In this document: piece by piece, positions 10,420 through 22,806 of the stretch
How the letters are laid out: each line of letters opens with the position of its first letter
Numbering within the stretch: position 1 is the first letter of the stretch
DNA from: Saccharum officinarum
Taxonomy: Eukaryota; Streptophyta; Magnoliopsida; Poales; Poaceae
Assembly: GCA_020631735.1 (NCBI GenBank)
Contig: CM036179.1
Span: 26,031,063 to 26,095,062 of the forward strand
Direction of reading: 5' to 3'
DNA length: 64,000 nt
Made by a program: the position numbers and the translations under genes
The notes under the pieces: model-generated
What the model was told of the DNA's origin: nothing
Seen by the model: the letters and a program-made list of their open reading frames with translations, nothing else
The model's database searches: none

Positions 10420-12747
10420 ATGTCTAATGGGGAAGGACCACCTCCCATGTTTGAGGGAGATGATTTTTCATATTGGAAAATTTGCATGGAGGCGTACCTC
10501 GAAGCCATAGATGTTGGGTGTCTTAGAGCCGCAACCGAAGGGCCAACCCAAGTGATGACGAGGAGAAGTACGACCGGTGGAATGCAAAGGCAAAAAATGC
10601 ACTCTACTAGGGCCTATGCAAGGATATCTTCAATCGTGTTCGTAATGCAAAAAACGCTCATGAATTGTGGGAAAACCTTTGTGCTCTTCATGATGGAACT
10701 AAGAGTGAGCGTGAGGAACGCTATCACATTGCTTTGAAGAAAATTAATTCTTTTAAGATGCTTCCCAAAGAAAGTGCTAATAAAATATACACTCGATTGA
10801 ATGTTCTTGTAGAGGATCTCAATGCTCTCAGGCTCACTCAAATGAGTCAATCGGATGTTGCAAGGAGGATCTTGAGCGTTCTTCCCATTGTAAAGTATGG
10901 TCACATTGTCACCGTGCTTCACCAAAGTGATTTCTCCACCGCAACACCAACACAAGTATTGGGAAAGATCAATGCACATGAGATGTACATGCACATCACT
11001 CCGGAAGAGGGCTCATCATCTTCTAAGAAGAAGGACTTAGCCTTCAAAGCTAGCCATGACAAGAAAAAGAAGAAGGGCCAAGCCATGATGGTGCAAGAAA
11101 GCTCAAGTGAAAGTGATATTGATGATGCATCACTTGCACTCATGGTGAGAAAGACCACCAAGATGCTAAAGAAGCTCAACAAGAGTGGCATCAAGTTCGA
11201 TGGCAAGAAGAAGTTCTTCACAAGTAGCAAAAGGAAGCCTATATCCGAGATGGATTGCTACAATTGTGGTGAACTTGTCCACTTAGCTCATCAATGCCCT
11301 AAGCCTCCAAAAGACAAGTACAAGAACAAGAATAAGAACAAGGGCAAGAAAAATGATTCAAGTGATGAAGAAGATGAGAAGAAGAAGAACAAGCCATACA
11401 AAAAGAAGGATGGCAAGAGGAAAGAGTTTTATAAGAAGAAGAAATGAGGCAAAGCTTACATTGTTGGTGATTGGCTCACCGACATTGAGTCATCATGTGA
11501 GTCCTCCAGCGATGAGAGCGACGATAAGAAAGAGAAGGTCACCACATTTGTGACTGGGCCATCATCATCTTCACCGACATCTTCATCACCGCCTTCACTG
11601 CCACCTTCACTATCATCATCCACTTCTTACCTATGCCTTATGGCCAAGGGTGAACGAAAGGTACAAAACAATGAGAGTGATGATGATGATTGTGATAGTG
11701 ATGATGAATATGATGCACCTTCTTATGATGAACTTGTAAAATTGTTGAACAAATACTCTAAAGTCATAAGAAGAACTAGAAATGAAAATGATGAGCTCCA
11801 AAATGAAAATGACTCACTCTCATCTAAGCTTGAGAATGCACAAAAGACTAGTGATGAGCTCAAAGATCAAAATGAAATTATGTCTTCTACTCTCAAGGAG
11901 CTCAAAACTTCTAAAAAAGAGCTTAGAGATGAACATGATAAACTTGAGAAGAAGCATGATGAGCTCAACACTAGGCACAACTTGCTAAAAGACAAATATA
12001 CTACATTGAAAATCAATTATGATAGTCTTGTTGTTGCTAATGAGCTTTCTCTTGAGACACATGATGCTACTAACCAAGTTGTTAAGATTGATATAGCTAC
12101 ATCATGTGATGACTTGATTATTGAGAGCATTGAGCAAGGCTCTAGTGGCAAAGGCAAGAATGTGGTTGAGTCCGACAACTATGATGATTATGTCAAGCTC
12201 AAGAGTGAAAATGAGATGCTTAGAAATGAGAACAAGAAGCTAAAAGGGTTGATGGCTCTTGAAAAGCAAACATCAAATGAGTCACTTATTGAAGAGAACA
12301 AAAAGCTCAAGCAAGAGAAAGAGCATCTCAAGACCGGCCTAAGCAAGTTCACAAGAGGCCAATATTTGCAAAGTGAGCTACTCATGAACACCGTCATGAA
12401 GATGGATAGAAGTGGCATTGGTTACTTGGCAAATCAAGAGAAGAAGGCTAAAGCTCAACAACAACAAAGCAAGTCAAAGCCCAAGCCAAAGAGATGTGTT
12501 GAGTGTGGACAAGAGGGTCATTTTGCTCATGAGTGCAAAACTCCACCACCACAACCCTTGCCCAAGCATGCTAGACCCTTTGCTTTTAATGCTCATTACA
12601 TGCTTAGAAAAATTCAAGTGGAAAGATGAAAGTCATGTTCTTGGGTCCCCAAACAAGAATAGGCCTAAGAAAATATGGGTTGCCAAGTCACTAGTTGAGA
12701 AAGTCAAGGGTCCCTCTCAAGTTTGGGTCCCTAAACAAAAAGCTTGA
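10420..12747 (+). pseudogene. gag: gag of element 1 (broken)
   Basis: Encodes a Sirevirus-type Gag. From the ATG at 10420 there is a UBN2/retrotrans-gag-like domain (FSYWKICMEAYL near the start), then a Lys-rich segment, a CCHC zinc knuckle around 11260 (CYNCGELVHLAHQC), an Asp/Ser-rich linker, a long Glu/Lys coiled coil (about 11690-12350) and a second knuckle at about 12495 (CVECGQEGHFAHEC). Breaks: one-base losses at about 10550 (AAA to AA), about 12608 and about 12641, a TAG near 10608 and a TGA at 11445-11447 (CGA-type change). The frame resumes after each. It would build the virus-like particle if intact. Its coiled-coil segment is repeated almost exactly at 29259-29951. Confidence 0.85.
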
Positions 12748-12761
12748 TCTCTTGTGTGTAG

Positions 12762-15700
12762 GTGAACTACAAGACCGGTGGATCTCATTGGGTTATTGAT
12801 AGTGGTTGCACTCAACATATGACCGGTGACCCTCGTATGTTCACCTCACTTGAAGAGAATGGGGTATGTCAAGAGAAGATCACATTTGGGGACAATTCAA
12901 AGAGCAAAGTCAAGGGTATAGGCAAGATTGCAATATCAAATGATCACTCTCTTTCAAATGTGCTCTATGTTGCTTCATTGAGTTTCAACTTACTATCCGT
13001 TGGGCAACTTTGTGACCTTGGCTACCAATGCTTATTCACTCCTAATGAAGTGGTAGTTTCAAAGATAGATGACAAGCAAATGATTTTCAAAGGCTTTAGA
13101 TACAACAATCTCTATCTTGTTGATTTCACCTCCGAAGATGCAAACTTGATGACATGCTTGTTCACCAAAACTTCACTTGGGTGGCTTTGGCATAGGAGGC
13201 TTGCTCATGTTGGAATGAACACTCTCAACAAGCTATTGAAGAAAGAATTAGTAAGAGGCTTGAAGGATGTCAAGTTTGAGAAGGACAAACCTTGTAGTGC
13301 ATGTCAAGCCGGCAAACAAGTTGCAAATACTCATCCAACCAAAGCTTACATGTCAACATCAAGAGTGTTAGAACTTCTACACATGGATTTGTTTGGTCCT
13401 ACAACTTACAAGAGCTTGGGTGGAAATCTCTATTGTCTTGTGATTGTGGATGACTACTCAAGATACACTTGGACTTTCTTTCTTCATGACAAATCCGAAG
13501 TGGCCAATTGCTTCAAGAAGTTTGCAAAGAGAGCTCAAAATGAATTTGAAGTCAAGATAAAGAAGATTAGAAGTGACAATGGCAAAGAGTTTGACAACAC
13601 AAACATTGAAGCTTATTGTGATGAGATTGGAATCAAGCATGAAGTTTCATCAACCTACACTCCTCAACAAAATGGTGTAGTTGAGAGAAAGAACCGGACA
13701 TTGATCACCCTTGCAAGAACAATGCTAGATGAGTACAATACACCAGAAAAATTATGGGCCGAGGCAATCAACACCGCATGCTATGCTTCAAATCGCCTCT
13801 TCCTACAAAAGTTTCTTGGCAAGACCTCTTATGAGTTGCTAAATGGGAAGAAGCCGGACATCTCATTCTTCTGGGTGTTTGGTTGTAAATGCTACATCTA
13901 CAAAAAGCGTCAACACCTAGGGAAGTTTCAAAGACGTTGTGATATTGGCTTTCTTGTTGGTTACTCATCAAAGTCCAAAGCATATAGAGTATTTAACCAT
14001 GCCACCGGTTTGGTTGAAGAAACATATGATGTGGAATTTGATGAATCTAACGGCTCCCAAGGAGCAATTGAGAATTGTGATGATATAGGTGATGAACCAT
14101 TGAGGGAGGCAATGAAGAACATGCCGGTGGGAGACATCAAGCCTAAAGATGATGAAGACGATGTACAAATTGTCAATCCACCATCTTCATCACATGTGCC
14201 TCAAGATGATGATAAGAATGAGAGAGTTGAAAATGAAGACACTCATGTCTCTCATGAACAAGCCGAGGCACAAGCTCAAGATGTTGATGCTCCCAACCCT
14301 CTCCTCAAGTGGTTGAAAGAAGAAACTCACCTCTACTTCAAGCACATCCACAAGATCTCATCATAGGAAGTCCTACAAAGGGTGTAATGACTCGATCTCA
14401 AAAGCTTGCTTCTTTTATTGAACCTCACTCTTTTGTCTCTTGTCTTGAACCTAAGAATGTAGAAGAATCTCTTCAAGATCCGGATTGGGTGAATGCTATG
14501 CATGAAGAATTGAACAACTTCACCCGCAATCAAGTTTGGACACTTGAAGAGCATCCAAAAGGTGCAAGAGTCATTGGAACCAAGTGGGTGTTCCACAACA
14601 AGCAAGATGACCAAGGCATAGTAGTGAGGAACAAGGCAAGACTAGTTGCAAAGGGGTTCTCTCAAGTTGAAGGTCTTGATTTTGGAGAGACCTTTGCACC
14701 CGTTGCAAGACTTGAAGCCATTCGTATCCTTCTTGCATATGCATCGCATCATGAAATGAAACTATATCAAATGGATGTGAAAAGTGCATTTTTAAATGGC
14801 TTCATAAATGAACTAGTCTATGTTGATCAACCTCCCGGGTTTGAAGACCCTAGATATCCTAATCATGTTTATAGGTTGTCCAAGGCGCTATATGGGCTCA
14901 AACAAGCCCCTAGAGCGTGGTATGAGCGCCTCCGGGACTTCCTCATTGAGAAGGGCTTCACTATTGGGAAGGTCGACACCACACTATTCACCAAGAAGCT
15001 TAATAGGGAGATCTTCATTTGTCAAGTCTATGTTGATGATATCATCTTCGGATCAACAAATGAAGATTATTGCAAGGAATTTGGTGAATTGATGTCGAAG
15101 GAGTTCGAGATGTCTATGATTGGTGAGCTAACATTCTTTCTTGGTTTTCAAGTCAAGCAAATGAGAGAAGGGATTTTCATCTCTCAAGAAAAGTATACCA
15201 AGGATCTTCTCAAGAGATTCAAGATGGAAGAGTGTAAGCCAATCAAGACCCCAATGCCATCTAATGGACATCTCGACCTAGATGAGGGAGGTAAACCGGT
15301 TGATCAAACTCTCTATCGTTCTATGATTGGTAGCTTGTTGTACCTTACCGCATCTATGGCCGATATCATGTTTAGTGTATGCATGTGTGCTCGCTTTCAA
15401 GCGTGCCCTAAAGAACCTCACCTAAGTGCCATAAAAAGAATCTTAAGATATAAGCACACCCCAAGCATTGGTCTTTGGTACCCCAAAGGAGCTAGATTCC
15501 AACTAGTTGGCTATTCTGATTTCTGATTATGCCAGTTGCAAAATTGATAGAAAAAGCACATCCGGAGGGTGCCATTTGCTTGGGAGGTCTTTAGTATCTT
15601 GGTCATCTAAAAAGCAAAATAGTGTGGCTTTGTCCACCGCCGAGGCGGAATACATTGCCGCGGGGGCTTGTTGTGCACAAATCTTATACATGAAACAAAC

Positions 15701-15983
15701 CCTCCTAGACTATGGAGTTGTTCTTGATAAGGTGCCACTTTTATGTGACAATGAAATGGCCGTTAAAATTGCTAATAATCCGGTACAACACTCACGCACC
15801 AAGCACTTTGATATCCGCCACCACTTTCTAAGAGATCATGTTGCTAAAAATGATATATCACTAGAAGGTGTAAGAAGTGAAAATCAATTAGCGGATATCT
15901 TCACTAAACCTTTGGATGATGCTACCTTTTGTAGGTTGAGAAGTGAACTAAATGTGCTTGATTCTAGTAACTTTAAAAAATGA
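12762..15983 (+). pseudogene. pol: pol of element 1: protease, integrase, RT, RNase H (two frameshifts)
   Basis: Copia-order polyprotein. It has the aspartic protease motif WVIDSGCTQHM near 12790, the integrase zinc-binding region (HRRLAHVG..CSACQAGK, about 13190-13320), the integrase core D..D..E (MDLFGP, RSDNGKEF, QQNGVVERKNRT, about 13385-13700), the RT with the YVDDIIFG catalytic box at about 15030, and RNase H ([20 protein letters not shown]) to the TGA at about 15981. The first frame ends at 14366 and the second is entered at about 14300 after loss of one C in a CCCC run. The RNase H frame is entered after an extra T near 15520 (GATTTCTGAT for GATTCTGAT). Apart from these indels there are no premature stops, so the coding capacity is otherwise well kept. 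Confidence 0.88.
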
Positions 15984-17638
15984 TCTTGTGTTGTCCCTTG
16001 CATTGCATTGTATTATATGTCATGTTTAATTCTCCGCAATGCATCTAGGACTTGTCTAACACGGTTATGATAACCCTCCTTTGGAGGAGTGAAGAAGCCT
16101 AACCGTGGATCAAACTTGACAAGCAACCTAGTCTTTCTTTCTCGCTTTGCATTGCATATGCATGGTTGTTGCTTTGTCGTTTCTTTTTAGTTTTGCTTTG
16201 AGCAACCTCTGTGTTCGTCTATGAATAGAGAGAGCATTTGACGCTCCTAAGGGTTCATAAACTCTATTGCATGGCCATATGTTGCTCATCGGGTGTTTAT
16301 TGCATATTTTCCTAAAAATAATACTAGCCTAAGGCAAATTATTTTGAAAATCTTGAGGGTTTGAGTGAGGTTACTCATATTAGGTTCCAATTGGTGTTTA
16401 TTTGAGTCTCTTTGAATTGGAACTTGATTGGGAGAAGTCATGTCGAAGATCGGATTGAAGAAAGGCGTTTTACAGCGACCGGACGCTGGACCGGACACGA
16501 TGCTGCTTCATCATTGTGTCCGGTCCCGGCGACCACCAGCGCGTCCGGTCATCCTGAAGACAATCTCAAGGATCTATGACCGGACGCTGGACCGGACGCG
16601 ACGTTGTGACCACTGCGTCCGGTCCCGGACCCTACCACCGCGTCCGGTCAAGCGTGTTGAGTTCCCCGTGTGATCTCTGACCGGACTCTGTCAGCGTCCG
16701 ATCAGCTCTAACCGGACGCGTCCGGTCGTGCCAGGAGCTTACTGGACTCTGACCGGACGCTGCTCCACCGTGTCCGGTCAGTCGACCAGCGCGTCCGGTC
16801 ATCGCATTAAAAGCGGATCTGCCCCTTCTTAACCGTTCATCCCGATCCGTTTTTCGGCCGTCCTTTTCAATCCGCTCGCCACCGCCGTGATCTAATCCGT
16901 GCCCTAGCGCCGCCCTTTGCCATTGCTGCCGCGCGCCGAACTTGCTGCTCCTCCTCCGCCGACCCCTCGCGTGCCGTCACAGCCGCTCGTGCCACCGCAG
17001 TTCCTCCTCAGTCGCGCACGCCCCCAGCCGCAGCCACACGCAGCGCCCTTAGCCGTGTCTCGCCACACGGATCGCCTCCGATCGTCGCCTCTGTTGATCC
17101 TCCAGTGGTGACTCCGTTTTGACCTAACCCTAACTCGTCGCGACGTGTTGCGACTTCACTTCGGTCGTTCTTCGTCGAGGTCTCTTCGCGTGATTTCATC
17201 TCCGAGAGGTGATTTCACATTGCCTTGATCTTCCAATTAGGGTTTGACAATGACTTTTCGTTGAAATTCTAATTCATCTATTGCATGTCTCGGCACTTCA
17301 GCGCTCATCCGACGTTTCTGTGGAACTCTCGCGCGTCAAGATCCCTCATCTTTTCATCGGAATCTCGCCTATCGGAGGTAGCTATCGCGATCTATTCTTT
17401 TCTTATCTCATATGCTTGCTTTCATAAGGATCTCACTTATCTATTAGTTAATATATTGCTTATAGTAGCTCTATCTATTCTATCTTTATAGAGAGCCCTA
17501 TCGGTGCTTTGTGTGTGGCAGTTGATCAGTTTTGAATCCGAGGCCAAGCCTATGGATACAGATTGAGGCCAAGCCTCACGAGTGTCAGTTCATCATCTTT
17601 CACTGTCAGGGTTTTCTCAGTCACAGAGGTTGGTCAGT
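15984..17638 (+). other. Spacer and leader between pol and the env-like ORF
   Basis: Non-coding. The first 480 bp is T-rich 3' text of the element. A CG-palindrome array follows (16475-16800), then a GC-rich stretch (16810-17220) that reads like a plant 5' leader, then AT-rich sequence with splice-like signals before the env-like ATG at 17639. Short ORFs here lack conserved motifs. Confidence 0.6.
16475..16805. promoter_or_regulatory. Second CG-rich palindrome array, upstream of the env-like ORF
   Basis: Repeated GACCGGACGC / GCGTCCGGTC half-sites in both orientations, the same motif as in the LTR at 9206-9612. They end at GCGTCCGGTCATCGC, followed within a few bases by ATTAAAAG, a weak TATA-like element. 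The arrangement mirrors the LTR promoter, so a separate promoter for the env-like ORF is possible. Confidence 0.5.
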
Positions 17639-19757
17639 ATGGTTCGCTGCAAGAATGTTGGTGGTGCACTGAGTGACGGGGACGAAAGTCCTCCTAGGTT
17701 GATAGAGGTAGCCCGTGGCAAGCGCAAGAAGATAGCCGCCAAGAAGAGAAAGAGGACACCCACTGAGGCGGAGATATCACAGGCAGTTGCTGATGCAGCA
17801 GAGCTTGCAGAGAGAGGTGGCAGAAGCAGTGGTATTCATATTGGTGAGCGTCGCTTTCATCTTGAAGGTCAACAGCTCGGTACTGAGGCCATAGAGGAGA
17901 CAGAGGATGCACCTGCAGAGCAGCCCATAGAGGACACAGAGGAGACAGAGGAGCAGACCGTTCAGACTCCACCGCGTCGTCGCTCAGGACGTACGTGAGC
18001 TCAGGTGACTCCTAGGCCACAGGGACAGCGTCGTGGAGGTCGTCCACCTCCCAGGGCTCGAGGTCACCCCCCAGTTGAGCACTTTGACTTGAGGGGAGCT
18101 ACAGCACGCCAGGTACAGGCTCTTCGGTTTGTCGAGGTTGTTCGGTGGTTCCCACCTCAGCGGGACCCCCGAGCTTCAGAGGGCTTCTACACACCTGTGC
18201 ATGAGGATTTCTACAGAGCCTATGTTGACAGTGGGATTGTATTCAGACCTCAGAGAGTTTGTCGACTCGAGGCTTTAGTTGAGGTTGTTGGTGAGCAGCT
18301 CCGTCCACACTTGTCCTTTTTACCTGGTTTGTCAGACTTTCTGGGATGGACTGGAGCTTACTCCGGGACTTGGGTCAGAGAGTTCTACTCCTCACTTTGG
18401 ATTGACCCTACTCACGAGTTTATACACTTTGCATTCTGAGGCCGTGACCGTAGACTATACAGCACCAGGGTACGGGAGATTCTCAGACTCCCTGCTTCAG
18501 AGACGAAGATTCACCAGTTGTGCTTTGGACAAACTTCACCACCGAGACATCCTCATAGAGGTACAGTACCACCCACAGACATGATCAGACCTTGCTTCCG
18601 TGAGCCGTTTGGCGAGGGGTCTAGACGTACATCTGCCAGCTTGACACCCCTTGCTATAGTGCTTGATGCCATTGTGAGACAGACTCTTCTTCTAAGGCTG
18701 TGATACAGAGAGGGCCTGACACGTATGCAGCTTTGGGTTGTTCATCACCTCATCTCTCAGACACCGTTTGATATTTGGGATCTGATGCTATGTGAGATGG
18801 AGGACACTTTGGCAGAGGGCTTCAAGGGTCACCGTCAGTTACCATATGCGCACTGGATTTGCTTTATCATTCGATCTGCATGTGACCTGCCTGTAGAGAT
18901 TAGGGCTGAGATCTCTGATACCACTACTGCATTCCTAGAGTATGACATTCGACAGTTGTGGGCTTCAGTTACTAGAGAGCAGGCACCTAGGCCAGGACAT
19001 CATCAGAGGCTAGAGGTTTCATAGACAACAGCTGAGCAGGACGAGACCGTTGAGGGTCTTGCTGAGGCCGAGCTTGTAGATCTTGATGTTCAGCCAGCTG
19101 ATCTAGTTGAGGATGACGCCACTGACAGCATAGACGAGGACTACCAGCCTATTCCCTGGTACCGCTCTCCTCGGTCTCACGACCATGAGGCCGGTGGTTC
19201 AGGATCAGCCTCCCGCTCAGACACAGCCATGGTGGCTATCCTTGAGAGGCTGACCTAGGCCTAGGAGAGGTAGGAGTTTTAGATGCAGCGACAGGCTCAG
19301 GACACAGCAGCTGCATTTGCTCAGATTCAGGCTCATCAGGACGTGTTCCAGAGGCAGCAGCTGGAGTTTCAGAGGCAGTAGTTTGAGATGCAGAGGCAGC
19401 AGCCAGCCACCCAGCAGCAGTATCTTGAGCTCCTATGACACCTCGTCACTGTTGGGGTTCCTCTACCACCGTTTGTCCTTACTCCAGCACTACAGTCCAG
19501 TGGACCTCAAAGTCAGGGACAACCGAGCTTTCAGTTTACCTCTCCTTAGCAGTAGGTTCCTTAGACCTTTCAGTCGCCGAGCTACACTCCTATTCAGACA
19601 GGGTTCACTCCACCAGCTCAGCCCAGACCTCACCTTCTGACAGGCACTCCTTTTACTGACTTGAGTGCCTCCTACAGCGAGTTGACTGGTCAGCCGACAC
19701 CCTCGCATACCACTGTTGTGACCTCTTCAGGGATGTCTACTTTCGAGACTGTGGCTC
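17639..19757 (+). pseudogene. env-like ORF of element 1 (13 in-frame stops, no indel)
   Basis: One continuous frame of about 700 codons starts at ATG 17639. It has a Lys/Arg-rich N-terminus (KRKKIAAKKRKRTPTEAE), an acidic Glu/Thr stretch, then a domain of about 200-300 residues (from WFPPQRDPRASEGFYTPVHE through GWTGAY and the PYAHWICFII region) resembling what is annotated in Pfam as a putative plant transposon protein in Sirevirus third ORFs, and a Gln-rich tail. Thirteen stops interrupt it: TGA at 17996, 18437, 18701, 19436 and TAG at 19022, 19256, 19262, 19271, 19280, 19379, 19547, 19553, 19562. None is TAA and the frame never shifts. It is untranslatable now. The 3' end is cut by element 2. 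No clear transmembrane segment was seen, so env is only a positional name. Confidence 0.75.
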
Positions 19758-20657
19758 CGAAAGGTCTTGATGGCTAGAGGGGGTGAATAGCCTTTTGAAA
19801 AATTTCTATAAAGACAAGCTAAACAAGTTTATCAATATAACAAGTAGCGAGATGCGAGTTTTGCTTAGCCTACGGGGTGTTTGCAAGCCACCTAACCAAT
19901 TCACAATTCTAATATATTTGCACTCAACCGCACAAAGTCAAACCAAGAAGGTAACTACAACTACAACTAGCAAGCTACACAAAGGAGCTACTCTAGCAAA
20001 GCTAACTAGCTATCAAATATAACTAAGAAGGTAATGCGGAGTTGAGTTAGGAGAGTTTCACCGAGGGGCAAAGTATTGAGCCAACCAATATGATCAACAA
20101 TGAATACCAAGACAACCGAACACCAGGATCAATCAATCACAATATGAAAGTGATGACACGAAGATTTATCCCGAGGTTCACGTGCTTGCCGGCACGCTAG
20201 TCCCTGTTGTGTCCCTCTTCACCACGTGGTTCGGTGGCTATTCGGTCTCACACCGAGCCTCTCAAAAGGCGCTACAAGAACCTACCAAATGGCAAAAGGT
20301 TGCAAATGACACGAGCAATTCACTAACGTTGCCTTTGGCGCTTCGCCGAGGTAGGCACAAACCCCTCACAATCACCGGAGGTGGCCAAGAACAATTATCA
20401 ACTCTTGCCAACACCTCCAAGCTGCTCCAAGCCGTCTAGGTGGCGGCAACCACCAAGAGAAACAAGAATCAAGCAGCAAATCAACCAGCAAGTGCCAACT
20501 AGATGCAATCTCACAATGCAAATGCACTTGGATCACTCAATCTCACTTTGAATATGCAAAGAAGCAAGAGAGATGAGTGGGAGGGGAGTTGCTTAGCTCA
20601 AAGGGCTCACAAGTATGTCAAATGTTCAAGAGATAGAGCCTTGAGCCGGCCAACGAG

Positions 20658-20665
20658 TATTTATA
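20658..20665 (-). promoter_or_regulatory. LTR TATA box (element 2)
   Basis: Minus-strand TATAAATA, also present at 29199-29206 in the other LTR. The palindrome array lies directly upstream on the minus strand (20713-21110), the same order as in element 1. Confidence 0.55.
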
Positions 20666-20712
20666 GACATACCCCTTCGAATATAGCCATTAGAAACTTG
20701 AAACAGCCGAAG

Positions 20713-21110
20713 TCGTGCTGACCGGACGCGTTGGTCACACTGACTGGACGCGCCGGTCGCACAACGGCTAGCTGCGAAGCAACGACCGGACACGCTTGAC
20801 GCGCATACCGGATGCGCTGGGCTCGACCAGACGTGCTGGTCCCGTAACAGACCGGACGCGCTGGTCAAGCCTGAGCAGCGCTCAACAAAACAGCGACCGG
20901 ACACGCTGCAGAACTGACCGAACGCCACAGTGCTAGCGTCCGGTTGGAGTCCAGTAAGCTCCCTGAATGACCGGACGCGTCTGATCGACTGTGACCGGAC
21001 GCGCCACCGCGTCTGATCAAAAACAGACACACGCGCAGACGCTGAACACTGACCGGACGCGTCCAGTCAAACAGAGACCGCGTCCGGTCCAGCGTCCGGT
21101 CACCTCTGTG
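20713..21110. promoter_or_regulatory. CG-rich palindrome array in LTR of element 2
   Basis: Many copies of GACCGGACGCG and CGTCCGGTC, partly as full GACCGGACGCGTCCGGTC-type palindromes with C-to-T or G-to-A changes. It lies upstream of the minus-strand TATA box. The 28301-29258 LTR copy stops just before this array. Confidence 0.6.
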
Positions 21111-21669
21111 ACCTCCGTTCACCTCCGTTTCTTTTCCGACTTCTGGCGTAGTGGAAAATACTCGTTTCAACTCCTCAAAAACGCCTGAATCCCGCCTTGC
21201 AAGCTCGGCGGGAGGGAGAGAGGAACCCAAACCCTCTCTACCGCTCAAACTCCACCGCCTTCGCAAATATGCTAACACTACCAAGTGATCTCGTCATGTG
21301 TGAGTGTGTTAGCATTTTCACAATCATTTTTTGAGACGTTATTAGTTCTATCCAAATGCATATAATTATGAAATGCACACCTAGAGGCACTTAGGATTTC
21401 AATAGCCACGTCATTCCCCTCTTTATAGTACGGCTATCTATCCTATAATGTAACCACACCCACTAGGTGTCTTGGTTACTAAAACACAACCCTTAAGCAT
21501 ATACCTTTGCCTTGATCACATAGGGTTGCGTCCAAATCCAAGTGTGGCCATCATGATCACCATGTCCGTCTTGCCACCAACCTTGGAATGTACTAATCCT
21601 CATATGCTACATACAACTTAGGCATAGGATTAGTACTTAGGCATTGTCACTAATTACCAACACCAAACA

Positions 21670-22806
21670 TAGGACTTTTAATCTCCCCCTTGTTGGTAAT
21701 TGGTGACAAACCTTTCACAAAGATATTATGATAAAATTTTGATTGAACCCATGTCACATTGTCCAAGTATATTACCATGTGTAAGAATTATGGACATGTG
21801 ATCATGAATTCAAATTGATAGCAATGGCTCCCCCTACATGTATGCTATATGTTTGGATTTTGGAAGCATACATGTTAGATAGGAAAGATTAGGAGCATTG
21901 ACTACCAATAGGTGCTAAGTGTTTAAGATTATAGACCTTTGAAGCGTGATACCATCGGAGTAGCGATAAACACCATCTTAGCACCTTGTGTAGTTAGATA
22001 CCACTTGGAAAAGCACAAACATAACTAGAAACCTCGTGAGATCAACATTATAAGCAAGGCTCTAGTACCACTTTGAAAAACATGAAGCAAGAAAAATCTA
22101 ACTACTTCCTATTCATGCTAGTACCTCAATATACCATTCAAATTATACTAGCAAGTCACCACACAAGCAATGTATCGGAGAAAAAGAAATGCATAACTAT
22201 GCATCATACATATGAAGTGCACATGGAAATGCAACATTCATGTTTAAGAGCTTGCTCCCCCTACTTGTGTGCTCAAAATTTTAGTTGATCCCCTTCTTTT
22301 ATCAATTCTCCCCTTTAGGTTTTCTTCCCCTTTAGAATCTATCTTTGTGAACAACATTTTCTCCCCCTTTGGCACCAATGACCACAAGGGACCAATTTTA
22401 GATAGATTATCATGTTGAATTATGGGGTGAGGATCAAGTTTGTGATTCAACCTAGATTGCTTGCATAAATAAAATGCTTCGGTTTGATCCAAGGGCAAGC
22501 TTCTTCACACCTCACTAGAAGGGTTATCATGCACCATGTTGAAGCAAATATTTAGACAAGTTTTCTAGATTAAACACTTAGGATCACAAGCTACTTAAAC
22601 AAGTTATATGCTACCACTAGATCATACAAGTCATGGAAACAATAGTGGCACCATATAAACTTCAAATTCATTTGATTTTCATGAATGAGCCTAGAACATG
22701 TAAATTATGACTAGATGCACTAAACAAGTCCTTAGCATAGAATGTATGACATGTCAACCAATTGTACCTTGGGCTCGAAGGAGAGGCATGTCATATATGG
22801 GGTGCA
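21670..22806 (-). other. Spacer of element 2 with repeated polypurine tracts
   Basis: Non-coding region between pol and the 3' LTR. On the minus strand it holds several purine runs such as CAAAGGGGGAGAAAATG (near 22360), AAAGGGGAAG and AAGGGGGAGATTAAAAG (near 21680, adjacent to the LTR). Multiple polypurine tracts before the 3' LTR are a known Sirevirus trait. The LTR-adjacent one is the likely plus-strand primer. Confidence 0.55.

Larger units (their letters stand above)
19758..21669 (-). repeat. 3' LTR of element 2 (about 1.9 kb)
   Basis: The plus-strand left end is CGAAAGGTCTTGATGG (TGAAAGG in the other LTR). The right boundary is set at CACCAAACA just before the purine tract (minus strand) at about 21680, and is approximate. 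It contains a minus-strand TATA at 20658-20665 and the palindrome array at 20713-21110. Ends in ACCTTTCA on the minus strand, like element 1. Confidence 0.75.

Noticed and set aside
17639..19757. Alternative genetic code or programmed readthrough of TAG/TGA in the env-like ORF
   Set aside because: Thirteen stops of two types in a decayed nested TE are better explained by mutation. Neighbouring pol uses ordinary stops.
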